Part shown: piece after piece, positions 1 to 9,123 of the stretch
How positions within the stretch are numbered: position 1 is the stretch's first letter
Layout of the letters: every line of letters begins with the position of its first letter
Assembly (NCBI GenBank): GCA_020639215.1
Contig: JACKHA010000015.1
Location: forward strand, 1 to 55,080
Length of the DNA stretch: 55,080 bases
From: Phycisphaeraceae bacterium
Lineage (GTDB): Bacteria; Planctomycetota; Phycisphaerae; Phycisphaerales; UBA1924
Reading direction: 5' to 3'
Translations under genes and position numbers: made by a program
The notes under the pieces: generated by a model
What the model saw: only the letters and a program-made list of their open reading frames with translations
Database searches by the model: none
Told to the model about the DNA's origin: nothing

Positions 1-1
1 A

Positions 2-676
2 GGTGTCACGCGAGGCACTGCGAGCGTGACGGAGGGGGCAGCCGATCAACCCTCGACCCACGCCAACACACCCCACACCTTCGCCGCGATCGACCTCAAC
101 CCCGCCGCCTCCACGATCCGCTTCCACGCCCCCGTCGCCCTCGACCTGGGCGCGATCGCCAAGGGCCACGCGCTCGACCTGGCCGCCCGCGTCCTCCGCG
201 AGCACGCGATCGAGACGGCCCTGCTCCACGCCGGCACCAGCACGGTCCTGGCCCTTGGCCACCCACCATCAGCCGACGCCTGGCGCATCGCCATCCGCAC
301 GGACGCGGCCCCAACGCGTGGCATGCTTGCCGCTCTGGGCAAGCATGCCGATCAACCCGAAGCAACCACGCCTCCGAAAGCCGCCACCGGGCCGCCGGGC
401 CCAATCGTCCCGCTCACCAACTCCGCTCTCTCCGTCTCCGCCCACCACGCCCGATCCAGCCCCACCGACCCCGCCACGACCCACATCCTCGACCCCCGCA
501 CGGGCCTGCCTGCCACGCCGCACCACCCCATCGCCGCCGTCACCGCCCCCACCGCCACGCTCGCCGACGCCTGGTCAACGGCCATTCTCATCCTCGAGTC
601 GCCGCCGCCGGCGCTGCCGCCCGACATCCGCGTCGTCCTGCCGACGAGCGACGGAGTGCCGAGTGCCAAGGACTGA
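2..676 (+). CDS. ApbE-like FAD:protein FMN transferase, 3' part (5' end outside window)
   Basis: This reading frame is open to the left edge, so the gene is truncated at its 5' end; the GTG at 26 is only an internal candidate start. The visible part matches the C-terminal half of ApbE, which covalently attaches FMN to Thr of exported flavoproteins such as RnfG/NqrC or FMN-binding-domain proteins. Recognisable signatures are DLGAIAKGHALD (about 40 codons into the visible part), HILDPRTGLP, and a final LADAWSTAIL, all typical of the family's flavin and Mg-binding core. A Pro/Ala-rich insertion lies between the two blocks. The last codons and the TGA stop lie inside a heptamer repeat array, so the extreme C-terminus (SDGVPSAKD) is probably repeat-derived rather than conserved. 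The family call is fairly safe; the substrate is unknown. Confidence 0.75.
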   Translation, partial: GVTRGTASVTEGAADQPSTHANTPHTFAAIDLNPAASTIRFHAPVALDLGAIAKGHALDLAARVLREHAIETALLHAGTSTVLALGHPPSADAWRIAIRTDAAPTRGMLAALGKHADQPEATTPPKAATGPPGPIVPLTNSALSVSAHHARSSPTDPATTHILDPRTGLPATPHHPIAAVTAPTATLADAWSTAILILESPPPALPPDIRVVLPTSDGVPSAKD

Positions 677-737
677 GTGCTGAGTCTCGGCGACCCGGCG
701 TCCCCCACCACTCGGCACTCAGCACTCGGCACTCGCT
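654..737. repeat. Inverted heptamer repeat array at the apbE-like/oxidoreductase junction
   Basis: Left arm 654-688 is a tandem 7-bp array (GAGTGCC, GAGTGCC, AAGGACT, GAGTGCT, GAGTCTC). Right arm 710-737 is ACTCGGC, ACTCAGC, ACTCGGC, ACTCGCT, the reverse complement of the same unit. The arms can pair into a long imperfect hairpin (654-667 with 721-734; 675-685 with 717-727). The stop codon of the upstream gene (674-676) sits in the left arm. It may act as a transcription terminator or be a selfish repeat; a similar array lies at 14817-14926. Confidence 0.7.
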
Positions 738-739
738 CC

Positions 740-745
740 TACTGT
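740..745 (+). promoter_or_regulatory. -10 box TACTGT, predicted leaderless start
   Basis: TACTGT followed by exactly six bases (CTTCCC) and the ATG at 752. No Shine-Dalgarno sequence is present. This is the spacing expected if transcription begins at the A of ATG. No clear -35 is visible. Confidence 0.5.
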
Positions 746-751
746 CTTCCC

Positions 752-1978
752 ATGCCCACCAACCGACGCGATTTCATCCGCACCTCCGCCGGTGCGCTGG
801 CCGCCATGGCCATCGTGCCGGACCTGGCCCTGGGCCGCTCGCTGCGCCTCGACGCCATGCCCGTGGGCCTCATCGGCGCGGGTCGCCAGGGGCGCGTCCT
901 GATGGGCGAGATCCAGAAGATCCCCGGCGCGACCATCGCCGCGGTATGCGACCCCGTCGAGTCCCGCCTGGCCGCCGGCCTGCGCCGTGCCCCCGGTGCC
1001 CAGGGCTTCGCCGACCATCGCGCCCTGCTCGAGCGCGACGACATCCAGGCCGTGTTCATCGCCACGCCCACCCACCTGCACCGCGCCATCGCCGAGGCCG
1101 CCCTGGCCGCCGGCAAGCACGTCTATTGCGAGGCCCCCATCGCCCACACCATCGACGACGCGAAGGCCATCGTCCGCGCGGCACGCTCGTCCTCCAAGGT
1201 CTTCATGCCCGGCCTCGAAGGCCGCTCCAACCCCGTCTACCAGCTCGCCCGCACCTTCTTCCGCTCCGAGGCCGTGCGCGACCTGGCCTCCATGCGGGCC
1301 CAGCAGCACGAGAAGATCTCGTGGCGAACCCCGGTCTCCAACCCCGCCGACGAACGGGCCCTCAACTGGCGCCTCGATAACGCCGTCACCATCGGCCTGC
1401 CCGGCGAGTGGGGCACCCACCAGTTCGACGTGTTTCACTGGTACACCGACCGGCGCCCCCTGCGCGTCCGCGGCGTCGGCTCCATCCGCCTCCACGACGA
1501 CGGACGCACCCTGCCAGACTCGGTCGCCTGCCTCGTCGAGTACGAGGGCGGCCGAACGCTGTCGTACGAAGCCACCCTCGCCAACTCCTACGAAGGCCGC
1601 TACGAAGTCCTCTACGGCACCAACGCCGCGATCAAACTCGCGTGGAGCCACGGCTGGATGTTCAAGGAAGCCGACGCACCGACCCAGGGCTGGGAGGTCT
1701 ACGCCAACCGCCAGCAGTTCCACAACGACGAGGGCATCACCCTCATCGCCGACGCCACGCAGCTGGCGTCGCAGGGCAAACTCCAGGAGGGCGTCGGCCT
1801 GCCCCACCCGAGCGCGTACTACGCGGTCGAGGACTTCCTGGGCGCCTGCGCCGGCGGCGAGGCCCCGCCCGTCACCGCCGCCGACGCCCTGCGAGCCACG
1901 GCCTTGGGCATCGCCGCCCACCGGGCGGTGTTGGAGGGCGTCACCATCGACATCACCGACGAGATGCTGACGGCGTGA
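752..1978 (+). CDS. Gfo/Idh/MocA family oxidoreductase with Tat signal
   Basis: A 408-residue NAD(P)-dependent sugar-type oxidoreductase predicted to be exported folded by the Tat system. The N-terminus has the twin-arginine motif NRRDFIR (residues 4-10) followed by a hydrophobic stretch ending near ALG. A Rossmann motif, GLIGAGRQG, lies near residues 39-47. The C-terminal half has the family's substrate domain with a HQFDVFHWYTD block. In most family members the Rossmann domain ends in an E-K-P motif whose Lys is catalytic; here the matching stretch reads YCEAPIAH, so the Lys appears replaced by Ala128. The start at ATG 752 is chosen because it gives a clean Tat signal and lies six bases after a -10 box. 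Substrate cannot be told from sequence; planctomycetes carry many such paralogues. Confidence 0.85.
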   Translation: MPTNRRDFIRTSAGALAAMAIVPDLALGRSLRLDAMPVGLIGAGRQGRVLMGEIQKIPGATIAAVCDPVESRLAAGLRRAPGAQGFADHRALLERDDIQAVFIATPTHLHRAIAEAALAAGKHVYCEAPIAHTIDDAKAIVRAARSSSKVFMPGLEGRSNPVYQLARTFFRSEAVRDLASMRAQQHEKISWRTPVSNPADERALNWRLDNAVTIGLPGEWGTHQFDVFHWYTDRRPLRVRGVGSIRLHDDGRTLPDSVACLVEYEGGRTLSYEATLANSYEGRYEVLYGTNAAIKLAWSHGWMFKEADAPTQGWEVYANRQQFHNDEGITLIADATQLASQGKLQEGVGLPHPSAYYAVEDFLGACAGGEAPPVTAADALRATALGIAAHRAVLEGVTIDITDEMLTA

Positions 1979-2129
1979 TGCTCCGGTCACCCGTCGTGGC
2001 CATAGACGACCCGGGACGGAATCGACTGGGGGCGTCAGCCCCTCTGGACGCCGGCGGGAGACCGAACTCGGAGAGCCGGTCCGCTCCGGTTTCCGCTAGC
2101 ATGACCGGCTCCTCGCACCGGAGCCCCCT

Positions 2130-4013
2130 TTGTCCCTCCTGCTCATCATCACCCTCACCCTCGCCGTCCTCACCGCCGGCTACCTCCTCTACGGCTCGTT
2201 CATCGCCCGCTTCTACCGCCTCGACGATGCCGCCACTACCCCCGCGGTCAGGAACAACGACGGCGTCGAGTTCGTCCCCACAAAGCCCTTCTACCTCATG
2301 GGCCAGCACTTCTCGGCCATCGCCGCGGCGGGGCCGATCGTCGGCCCCATCGCCGCGTGCGCCGCGTTCGGCTGGCTGCCCTGCCTTTTGTGGATCCTGC
2401 TGGGCGTCGTGCTCATCGGGGCGGTGCACGACTTCTCGGCCCTGATCGCCTCGGTCCGCCACGGGGCCCACTCGATCGCCGAGATCGCCCGCCACAACCT
2501 GTCCAAGCGGGCCTGGATCGTGCTCGTCGCGTTCATCTGGGTCGCGCTGCTCTACGTCATCAGCGCGTTCACGGCCGTCACCGCCGACACGTTCATCGGC
2601 AAGAGCGAGGAACTGGCCGGCATCACCGGTGAGTTCAATCGGGGCGGCGCGGTGGCCGCGGCCAGCACCATGTACCTGCTCCTCGCCCTGGTCATGGGCG
2701 TCGTCCAGCGGATCGCCAAGCCCAACATGTGGATCACGACGCTGGTCTTCGTCCCCGCGACGCTCGGCATCGTCTGGTTCGGCACCCAGGTCTCGACGAT
2801 CCTGCCCAACATCGCCCAGGGCGTGTGCGACGCGGCTAACGGCGCGCTCGGGCTCGACGCCGCGAGCGGCTACACGCAGGCGACGTTCTGGCAGGTGCTG
2901 ATCCTGATCTACTGCTTCGTTGCCTCGATGCTGCCTCTCTGGCTCCTCCAGCAGCCGCGCGGCTACCTCGGCGGGTTCGTGCTGTACCTTGCCATCGGCG
3001 TCGGTGTGGTCGGCATCCTCGTCGGCGGGCTGTTTGGCGTGCCCGGCGCAACCGTCGCGGGCACGGAAGGCACCGCAGCCGCCGAGCCGCTCGCCTCCAC
3101 CACCCTCTCCATCAAGCAGCCCATGATCGCCGAGAACATCGGCTCCATCCCCGCCTGGATCGCCGGAGGCGACGACGCGCCCGCCCTGACCAAACTCCTC
3201 TTCCCGTTCCTGTTCGTCACCATCGCCTGCGGGGCCTGCTCCGGGTTCCACGGCCTGGTCTGCGGCGGCACCACCAGCCGCCAGATCGCCAGAGAATCCC
3301 ACTGCAAGCCCATCGGCTTCGGCGCGATGCTGATGGAGGGCTTCGTCGCGGTCATCGCCCTGGCGACGATCATGATCGTCGCCCCCGGCACCGCCCAGGC
3401 CTCGGCCCCGCCAAATGAGATCTACGGTTCGGGCCTCGCCTCGTTCCTGCTCGCGATCCTGCGCGAGTCGCGCGAAACAAACCCCGCGCTCTACACCTTT
3501 GCGGTCACGTTCGGCACGATGGCCGTTGCCACGTTCATCTTCGACACGCTCGACGTCGCCACTCGCCTGGGGCGGTACCTGCTGCAGGAACTCTTTGGGC
3601 GCACGGGGCGGGTGTCGGGGGCGATCGCCGCGGGCCTGACCGCGGGCGTGCCGCTCGTGTTCCTGCTCACCGCCCAGGCGGGCTCGTGGCGGGTGTTCTG
3701 GACCCTCTTCGGCACGTCGAACCAGCTGCTGGCCGCCCTCACCCTGCTGGGCGTGACCGTCTGGCTCCGGCGCACCGGACGCAAGTCGTGGTACGTCTTC
3801 TGGCCGATGGTCTTCGTGATGACCATCACCGTCACCGCCCTGCTGCTGCAGATCGCGCACGGCCTGCGGGCGTGGGGCGACTCGAACGCGATGCTCAACG
3901 CGGGCGTGGCGATCGTCCTGCTGGCGCTGGCCGGCGTGTTCATCGCGGAGGCGGTGGTGGCGCTGCGGCGGATCTCGGCCAACCAGCCCCCGCCCGCCTC
4001 AGCCGCCGCTTGA
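2130..4013 (+). CDS. cstA: Carbon starvation protein CstA family transporter
   Basis: A 627-residue multi-pass inner-membrane protein of the CstA family, which takes up peptides or pyruvate under carbon limitation. The N-terminus (SLLLIITLTLAVLTAGYLLY, then GSFIARFYRLDD) and the block GQHFSAIAAAGPIVGPI are family hallmarks, as are GACSGFHGLVCGGTTSRQI and the C-terminal GTSNQLLAALTLLG. About 14-16 hydrophobic segments are visible. The start is TTG at 2130: GGAG at 2120-2123 lies six bases before it, and the protein begins exactly where CstA proteins do. A TAGCAT box at 2097-2102 could be its -10 element. The 3' end overlaps the convergent TolC-family gene by 15 bp, and no terminator is visible between them. 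Confidence 0.92.
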   Translation: MSLLLIITLTLAVLTAGYLLYGSFIARFYRLDDAATTPAVRNNDGVEFVPTKPFYLMGQHFSAIAAAGPIVGPIAACAAFGWLPCLLWILLGVVLIGAVHDFSALIASVRHGAHSIAEIARHNLSKRAWIVLVAFIWVALLYVISAFTAVTADTFIGKSEELAGITGEFNRGGAVAAASTMYLLLALVMGVVQRIAKPNMWITTLVFVPATLGIVWFGTQVSTILPNIAQGVCDAANGALGLDAASGYTQATFWQVLILIYCFVASMLPLWLLQQPRGYLGGFVLYLAIGVGVVGILVGGLFGVPGATVAGTEGTAAAEPLASTTLSIKQPMIAENIGSIPAWIAGGDDAPALTKLLFPFLFVTIACGACSGFHGLVCGGTTSRQIARESHCKPIGFGAMLMEGFVAVIALATIMIVAPGTAQASAPPNEIYGSGLASFLLAILRESRETNPALYTFAVTFGTMAVATFIFDTLDVATRLGRYLLQELFGRTGRVSGAIAAGLTAGVPLVFLLTAQAGSWRVFWTLFGTSNQLLAALTLLGVTVWLRRTGRKSWYVFWPMVFVMTITVTALLLQIAHGLRAWGDSNAMLNAGVAIVLLALAGVFIAEAVVALRRISANQPPPASAAA

Positions 4014-5900
4014 CGGACTGGGCGCACCCGGCGACGACGGAGCCCCATCCCCTTCCGCATCCGGGAACTCCTCCGGATTGCGCCCCTTGTATTCGACGAA
4101 CCAGTCCTCGCCCACATCCCCGAACAGCAGCTCGTAGTCCACGTTCCGCGTGACCACCTCGACCGGCAGCCCGGGCAGTGCCGCGAGATCGCCGTCGCCC
4201 GACACGCGCAGCTGCCCGGAGGACTGGAGGTAGTTCAGGATCGCCACGCGCAAGTCGGTCGCGGCCTGGTCCCGCGCGTTGCGGGCGTCGAGTAGGTCCG
4301 CCTCGGTGTCCAGACGCGTCCGCGTGTCGATCTCGGCCTCACGCTCCTCGATCTCGCGCTGGCGACGCTCGTTGATGTCGACGCGGTACTCGGCCAGCTC
4401 GAGCTGGCGACGGGCCAGGTCGATCCCGCGGGCCGTCCGGCGCACGTCGAGCAGCAGGTTGTCGCGGAACTGGTCGTACGACCGCTCCCGCTGCTCGAGC
4501 GAGATGATCGCCTGGCGCACCTGCAGGCGCTCGATCCGCCGGTCCAGCGGCATCCCGAACGTCGCCGAGGCGTTCCACGACGCGTCGTCGGGGTCGATCG
4601 AGAACCCGGCGTTGTCGTTGTCGCGATCGGACCCGACCGAGACCCCCGCCGACACGTCGAAGTCCGGCAGGACGTTGTTCCGGGCGATCAGCACGTCGCG
4701 GCGCGAGTCCACGACCCGGTCGCGTTCGGTCTGCAGGTCGAGGCGGTACGACAGGGCCGCCTCCATCGCGGCGTTCATATCGATCTCGGGCGCCGCCAGC
4801 GAGAGCGACGACCCGTCGATCCGCAGCGGCGTCCCGACCGCCAGCCCGAGGCGGATCTTGAACCGCTCGAGCGCGACCACGTACGACTCCCGCTGGTTGT
4901 CCAGCGACGCCCGCGCGCTGAACACGCGGTTCTGGGCGTCGGCCAGCGCGAACTGCGCGATCAGCCCGTCGTTCGCCAGCGCCCGCTGCTGCTCGGCGAA
5001 CTGCAGCAGGCTCGCCAGTTGGATCGCCTGGTTCCGGATCCCCGCCAGGCTCTGGAGCAGGCGGAAGTAGTCGACGGCGACACTCACCAGGAACTGGCGC
5101 CGGAAGTCCTCGAACTCGCGCGCGGCGTAGATCAGGTCCCGCTCCGACTGGATCAGCGGCTCACGGGCCACCATCCCGCCCCCGCGCAGCAGCGGCACGT
5201 TGGCGCTGAGCGACAGCTCGTTGGACCGGAGCGTCTCGCTCCCGACGACCTCGCGCAGGTTCTCCGTCGCCCGCGTGATCCACCGCGCCTCGACCTCTCC
5301 GCCGTAGGGCAGGCGTTGCGTCGCCCGCAGCTCGTTGATCAGGCGCAGCGCCGTGTCGAACCGACCGTCGTCGCCGCTCCCGCTGGCAGAGACCGTCGTG
5401 TCGTTGAACAACCGCGGCCCCCAGCGGTGCTGCTCGATCAGCAGGCGGATCGCCGCGAGGATGTAGTCCTCCTCGGCCGACCGGTACTCGCGGCTCGTGA
5501 GCTGGGCCTGTCGCAACGCCCCCTCCAGATCGAGCACGAGCAGGTCGGCTTGGTCGTAGCCGAAAGCCGCCGCCGCGATCCCCGCGTTGCGATCGAGGCG
5601 TGCCGGCACTGCCGCCAGTTCGCCGGCCACGTCGAACCGGAGAGCGTCGGCCTCCGGGTTGGTGGTCGCGGGCCTCGATGAGTACAGCCCCGACCGGTCA
5701 ACCTCCGGGGAGCCCCGACGCGTCGGCACAGCGGTGGGAAGCCCGGACGCCTCGGCCCGCTCACGCATCAGCGACTCGGTCCGCCGATCGATGGCGCTCA
5801 AGCCCGGCGAGCACCCCGACCCGAACAGCACTGTGCCCATCAGCAGAACCGTACACGGTCCGATAATCAACCATGAGGTCAACGCGGACCGCGTTGCCAT
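3999..5900 (-). CDS. TolC-family outer membrane efflux protein
   Basis: A 633-residue protein of the TolC/OEP family, which forms trimeric outer-membrane channels for export systems. The N-terminal hydrophobic segment ends FGSGCSPG, suggestive of a lipoprotein signal but with a weak lipobox (Gly rather than Leu at -3). The body is rich in long amphipathic helices with the repeated pattern of two OEP domains, for example FEDFRRQFLVSVAVDYFRLL, RALANDGLIAQFALADAQN and, in the second half, REIEEREAEIDTRTRLDTEA. The ATG at 5900 gives a compact signal peptide. A TTG at 5933, preceded by GGAG and a TATATC box, is a serious alternative that adds 11 residues. No partner pump genes are adjacent; the nearest divergent gene is a GH35-like glycosidase. 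Confidence 0.82.
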   Translation of the reverse strand: MATRSALTSWLIIGPCTVLLMGTVLFGSGCSPGLSAIDRRTESLMRERAEASGLPTAVPTRRGSPEVDRSGLYSSRPATTNPEADALRFDVAGELAAVPARLDRNAGIAAAAFGYDQADLLVLDLEGALRQAQLTSREYRSAEEDYILAAIRLLIEQHRWGPRLFNDTTVSASGSGDDGRFDTALRLINELRATQRLPYGGEVEARWITRATENLREVVGSETLRSNELSLSANVPLLRGGGMVAREPLIQSERDLIYAAREFEDFRRQFLVSVAVDYFRLLQSLAGIRNQAIQLASLLQFAEQQRALANDGLIAQFALADAQNRVFSARASLDNQRESYVVALERFKIRLGLAVGTPLRIDGSSLSLAAPEIDMNAAMEAALSYRLDLQTERDRVVDSRRDVLIARNNVLPDFDVSAGVSVGSDRDNDNAGFSIDPDDASWNASATFGMPLDRRIERLQVRQAIISLEQRERSYDQFRDNLLLDVRRTARGIDLARRQLELAEYRVDINERRQREIEEREAEIDTRTRLDTEADLLDARNARDQAATDLRVAILNYLQSSGQLRVSGDGDLAALPGLPVEVVTRNVDYELLFGDVGEDWFVEYKGRNPEEFPDAEGDGAPSSPGAPSPSSGG

Positions 5901-6335
5901 GATCGTATTGTGATCGGCATAACGATCGGGCAACGCGCGGACTCCAGTCTGATATAGTTCGGTGTGCGGGCGCGATTCGGGGCGGGAAGGGGCGGGAGTG
6001 TACCGTGCTCGCCCCTCAAACGTTGCGAATCGAGGGGCGCGCGCCTAGTGTTGCCCTCGATTCGCCGACCGCCTCGGCGGGGTCCGGATGCCGCTTCGGA
6101 CCCGATTCGCTGGCTTGCAGGGGCTATTCCACCCGCTTGAGTCTGATGTCCGAGCGGTCTTTGTTTGGATCCGTGGGCGGCCGGGCTCGGCGGCCCGAAC
6201 CCCGACACGAATCGATCGCTCCTGGACGCACGGAGGCGTCGCCGGGGACGGGAGTGAATCCCCGTTTTCGGGGATGTGCCGACGGATGATCACGGCCGCA
6301 CGACCGGTCCGTTCCTTCACGGGAGTCCGCGCTCG
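5901..6335. other. Divergent intergenic region with two hairpins
   Basis: This region separates the divergent TolC-family and GH35-like genes. It contains a perfect 12-bp inverted repeat (6025-6036 and 6054-6065) and a 7-bp perfect hairpin with a TTTT loop (ATCCCCG/CGGGGAT, 6258-6275) in the presumed leader of the GH35-like gene. No T-run follows either. A TATATC box on the minus strand near 5950 may drive the TolC gene. No convincing coding potential is seen. Confidence 0.5.
6025..6065. repeat. 12-bp perfect inverted repeat
   Basis: GCGAATCGAGGG at 6025-6036 pairs perfectly with CCCTCGATTCGC at 6054-6065 across a 17-base spacer. It sits mid-way between two divergent genes, so an operator or a promoter-proximal RNA hairpin is as likely as a terminator. 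No T-tract is present on either side. Confidence 0.55.
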
Positions 6336-9122
6336 ATGCCAACGATGACCTACGACGGGCGTTCGTTCCTCTTGGACGGGCGCAGGTTCTGGATTGTCAG
6401 CGGGTCGATCCACTACGCCCGCGTGCCCGCCGAGCTCTGGGCCGACCGGATCCACGCCGCCCGTCTGGCCGGGCTGAACACCATCGAGACCCCCGTGTTC
6501 TGGGCCCGCCATGAGCCGCGCCCGGGGCAGTTCGATTTCGAGGGCGACAACGACCTGCGGCGCTTCGTGGAACTGGTTGGACAGGCCGGGTTGCGTTGCA
6601 TCCTGCGGGTCGGGCCGTTCGTCGGGTCGGGGTTCGATCTGGGCGGTTTGCCCCCCCACTTGCTCGCACTGAAGAACGTCGACCTGCGGACGCACAACGC
6701 CCCGTTCCTCGACGCCGCGTCCAAGTTCATCGGTGCCCTGGCCGACCAGGTCCGCGATCTGCAGGCGACCGCTCCCGGCGCCGGCGGGGATGAGGGCAAG
6801 CCGATCATCCTGATCCAGAACGAGACGGCGTGGAGCTGCGGCAAGGACACGCTGGCGGCCCAGTATCTGGGCGAGCTGGGGCGGTACCTCCGCGAGGCGG
6901 GGTTCAGCGTCCCGGTGGTCAACGCCAACAACCTGTGGCAGAGCGTCGAGGGCGAGGTTGACGCCTGGTCCGGCACTGAGGATCTGCTCGCGGCCATGCG
7001 CCAGCTCGGCACGGTCGCGCCGGGGCAGCCTCGTCTGGTGATGAGCCTGCCGACCGGAACGCTGGACGTGTGGGGACGCGCGCCGCAGGCGCGCACGCCG
7101 GGGCACCTGCTCCAGCGCCGCATGGGCGAGGTGCTCGCCGGCGGCGGGCAGTTCAATCTCACGCCGTTCCACGGCGGGACGAACTTCGGCTTCACTGCGG
7201 GACGCCACCCAGAGATCGCCGACGCGTACATCGCCTCGAGCAACGACCGCGGGGCACCGCTGGGCGAGACAGGCGGGATCAACCCCTGCTTTGGCCCGAT
7301 GCGCCGCCTGGCCACGTTTGCCTCGCGCTTTGCGCGGACGCTGGCCCACGCCGAGATCGAATCGGCCCCGGTCATCGCCGCTCCGAACGCGCGGGCGATG
7401 GGCGGCGGGACGGTTGACGGCGGCGGGTTCGCGGTCGCCGCGGTCCGCGGATCGCACGGCAGCGTCGCGTTCGTGTTCGACCGCGATCCGATGGCGGCCG
7501 AGTCGGGCACAATCCGCACGATGGAACTGCTGCTGGGCGACGGATCATCGCTGCCGGTGGCGCTCGGCAAGCAGTCGGTCGGCTGGGTGACGCTGGACAT
7601 CCACATGGGCGGGCGGTCCGTGTTGAACTACTCGACGCTGAACTGCCTGGGCTACCAGGGCACGGTGCTGGTGTGCTTCGGACCCGCCGGCGCGCCCGGG
7701 GTGGTGTCGATCAACGGCGCGCCGATCGACCTGGACGTGCCGACCGGCGACGCGCCGCTCGTGCAGGAGCACGAGGGCACGACCATCGTTGTCGTGAACG
7801 AGGACACGGCCGACCGGACGTTCATCACCGACGAGGCCGTGTTCGTTGGCGTTGACGCCACCGACTCGGCGGGGCAGCCAATCGGCGCGAAGGGGCGCGA
7901 CGCGACGCGGATCGATGCCGCAACGGGCGCGTCGAAGCACCTGGGCGCCGATCGCTCGGCCTCGCGCGCCACGCCTCCGACGATCGACGACTGGGCCCTG
8001 GCCCAGATGGGCGAGTACACGGGCGGTTCGAGCGCCCGATTCGCGTCCATCGACGGACCGGGCGACCTGACGCGCCTGGGCTCGCCCTACGGCTACGGCT
8101 GGTACCGCGCGGTCATCAAGAGCGGGGCCGCCAAGCGCGTCCGGGCCATGTTCCCCGAGAGCGCCGACCGACTGCACCTGTGGGGCGACGGGCACGCGCT
8201 CGGGGCGGTCGGGTATGCCGCCGCGGAGGATGTGTCGCTGGCGCTCAAGCGGACCACGACGCTGGTGGTGCTCGCGGAGAACCTCGGTCGCCTGGCCGGC
8301 GGCAGCGGGATGGGCGAGGCGAAGGGCCTGTACGGCCCGGTCTGGGGCACCACGCCGATCAAGCTGCCCAAGCCCAAGATCGTCGCCGGCGAACCCATCG
8401 ACCTGCTGGCGTTCAAGTCGCCGCTCTGGGAGGTGCGCGAGGGCGACACGAGCGAGCCGGACCGCCTGACCTGGGTCGTGGCCCACCGGCGTAAGACGGG
8501 CCTCATCGTCCGCATCGATCCGCTGCCGGCCCGGGCGGTGCTGATCGTCAACGAGAAGCCCGTGCGGTTCATCGGACGCAGCGGCACGACGCGCCTGGTG
8601 CTCGATCAGGACCAGCTCTCGCGAGGCAACAACACGATCCAGCTCTCGTTCCTCAGCGAGGGGCTCGACATCGACATCGACGCGCTGACCAAGGTCGCCT
8701 CCGGCTCGCTGCACCTGCACGAGGCGGCGGCCGACATCGGGGCCAAGGCGGAGTGGGCGTTTGCCAAGTGGGAAGCCCCCGCGCCGTCGGCGTTCGCCGC
8801 GGCGACGAAGGCCGCGATGTCGTCGACCACCGGCCCGACGTGGTGGCGGGCGTCGTTCCGCACCAAGGACCGCGAGACGCCGCTGCTGCTCGAACTGCCC
8901 GGCATGGCCAAGGGGCAGATCTACATCAACGGGCGCCACCTCGGGCGGTACTGGCTCACCGGCCCGGCCGGCTGGCAGCCCGCCCAGGATCGGTGGTACG
9001 TCCCCGCCCCCTGGCTCCGCGAGGACGGCGACAACGAACTGGTCCTGTTCGACGAGGAGGGCGGCAACCCGAGCAAGTGCCGCCTGGTGCTTGACGACCG
9101 CCCGTCGCCGATCCGGGCGTAA
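6336..9122 (+). CDS. Glycoside hydrolase family 35-like protein (beta-galactosidase-like)
   Basis: A 928-residue protein whose N-terminal TIM-barrel region matches GH35: SGSIHYARVPAELWADRI, GLNTIETPVFWARHEPRPG, LRVGPFVGSGFDLGGLP and FHGGTNFGFTAG are all strong family blocks. The acid/base Glu is kept in LIQNETAW (Glu164). The usual nucleophile block (Glu-Phe/Trp followed by GW and WG) reads VMSLPTGTLDVWGRAP near residues 235-250, with no Glu at the expected place, so activity is doubtful. The C-terminal half contains jelly-roll domains (for example GQIYINGRHLGRYW, a GH35 hallmark). No signal peptide is evident from the ATG at 6336, which follows GGGAG. It may act on oligosaccharides inside the cell or bind rather than cleave. 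Confidence 0.83.
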   Translation: MPTMTYDGRSFLLDGRRFWIVSGSIHYARVPAELWADRIHAARLAGLNTIETPVFWARHEPRPGQFDFEGDNDLRRFVELVGQAGLRCILRVGPFVGSGFDLGGLPPHLLALKNVDLRTHNAPFLDAASKFIGALADQVRDLQATAPGAGGDEGKPIILIQNETAWSCGKDTLAAQYLGELGRYLREAGFSVPVVNANNLWQSVEGEVDAWSGTEDLLAAMRQLGTVAPGQPRLVMSLPTGTLDVWGRAPQARTPGHLLQRRMGEVLAGGGQFNLTPFHGGTNFGFTAGRHPEIADAYIASSNDRGAPLGETGGINPCFGPMRRLATFASRFARTLAHAEIESAPVIAAPNARAMGGGTVDGGGFAVAAVRGSHGSVAFVFDRDPMAAESGTIRTMELLLGDGSSLPVALGKQSVGWVTLDIHMGGRSVLNYSTLNCLGYQGTVLVCFGPAGAPGVVSINGAPIDLDVPTGDAPLVQEHEGTTIVVVNEDTADRTFITDEAVFVGVDATDSAGQPIGAKGRDATRIDAATGASKHLGADRSASRATPPTIDDWALAQMGEYTGGSSARFASIDGPGDLTRLGSPYGYGWYRAVIKSGAAKRVRAMFPESADRLHLWGDGHALGAVGYAAAEDVSLALKRTTTLVVLAENLGRLAGGSGMGEAKGLYGPVWGTTPIKLPKPKIVAGEPIDLLAFKSPLWEVREGDTSEPDRLTWVVAHRRKTGLIVRIDPLPARAVLIVNEKPVRFIGRSGTTRLVLDQDQLSRGNNTIQLSFLSEGLDIDIDALTKVASGSLHLHEAAADIGAKAEWAFAKWEAPAPSAFAAATKAAMSSTTGPTWWRASFRTKDRETPLLLELPGMAKGQIYINGRHLGRYWLTGPAGWQPAQDRWYVPAPWLREDGDNELVLFDEEGGNPSKCRLVLDDRPSPIRA

Positions 9123-9123
9123 G

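Noticed and set aside
719..1990. A 423-codon minus-strand open frame opposite the Gfo/Idh/MocA gene
   Set aside because: The sequence is Gly/Asp/Val-rich without motifs and mirrors the codon structure of the plus-strand gene.
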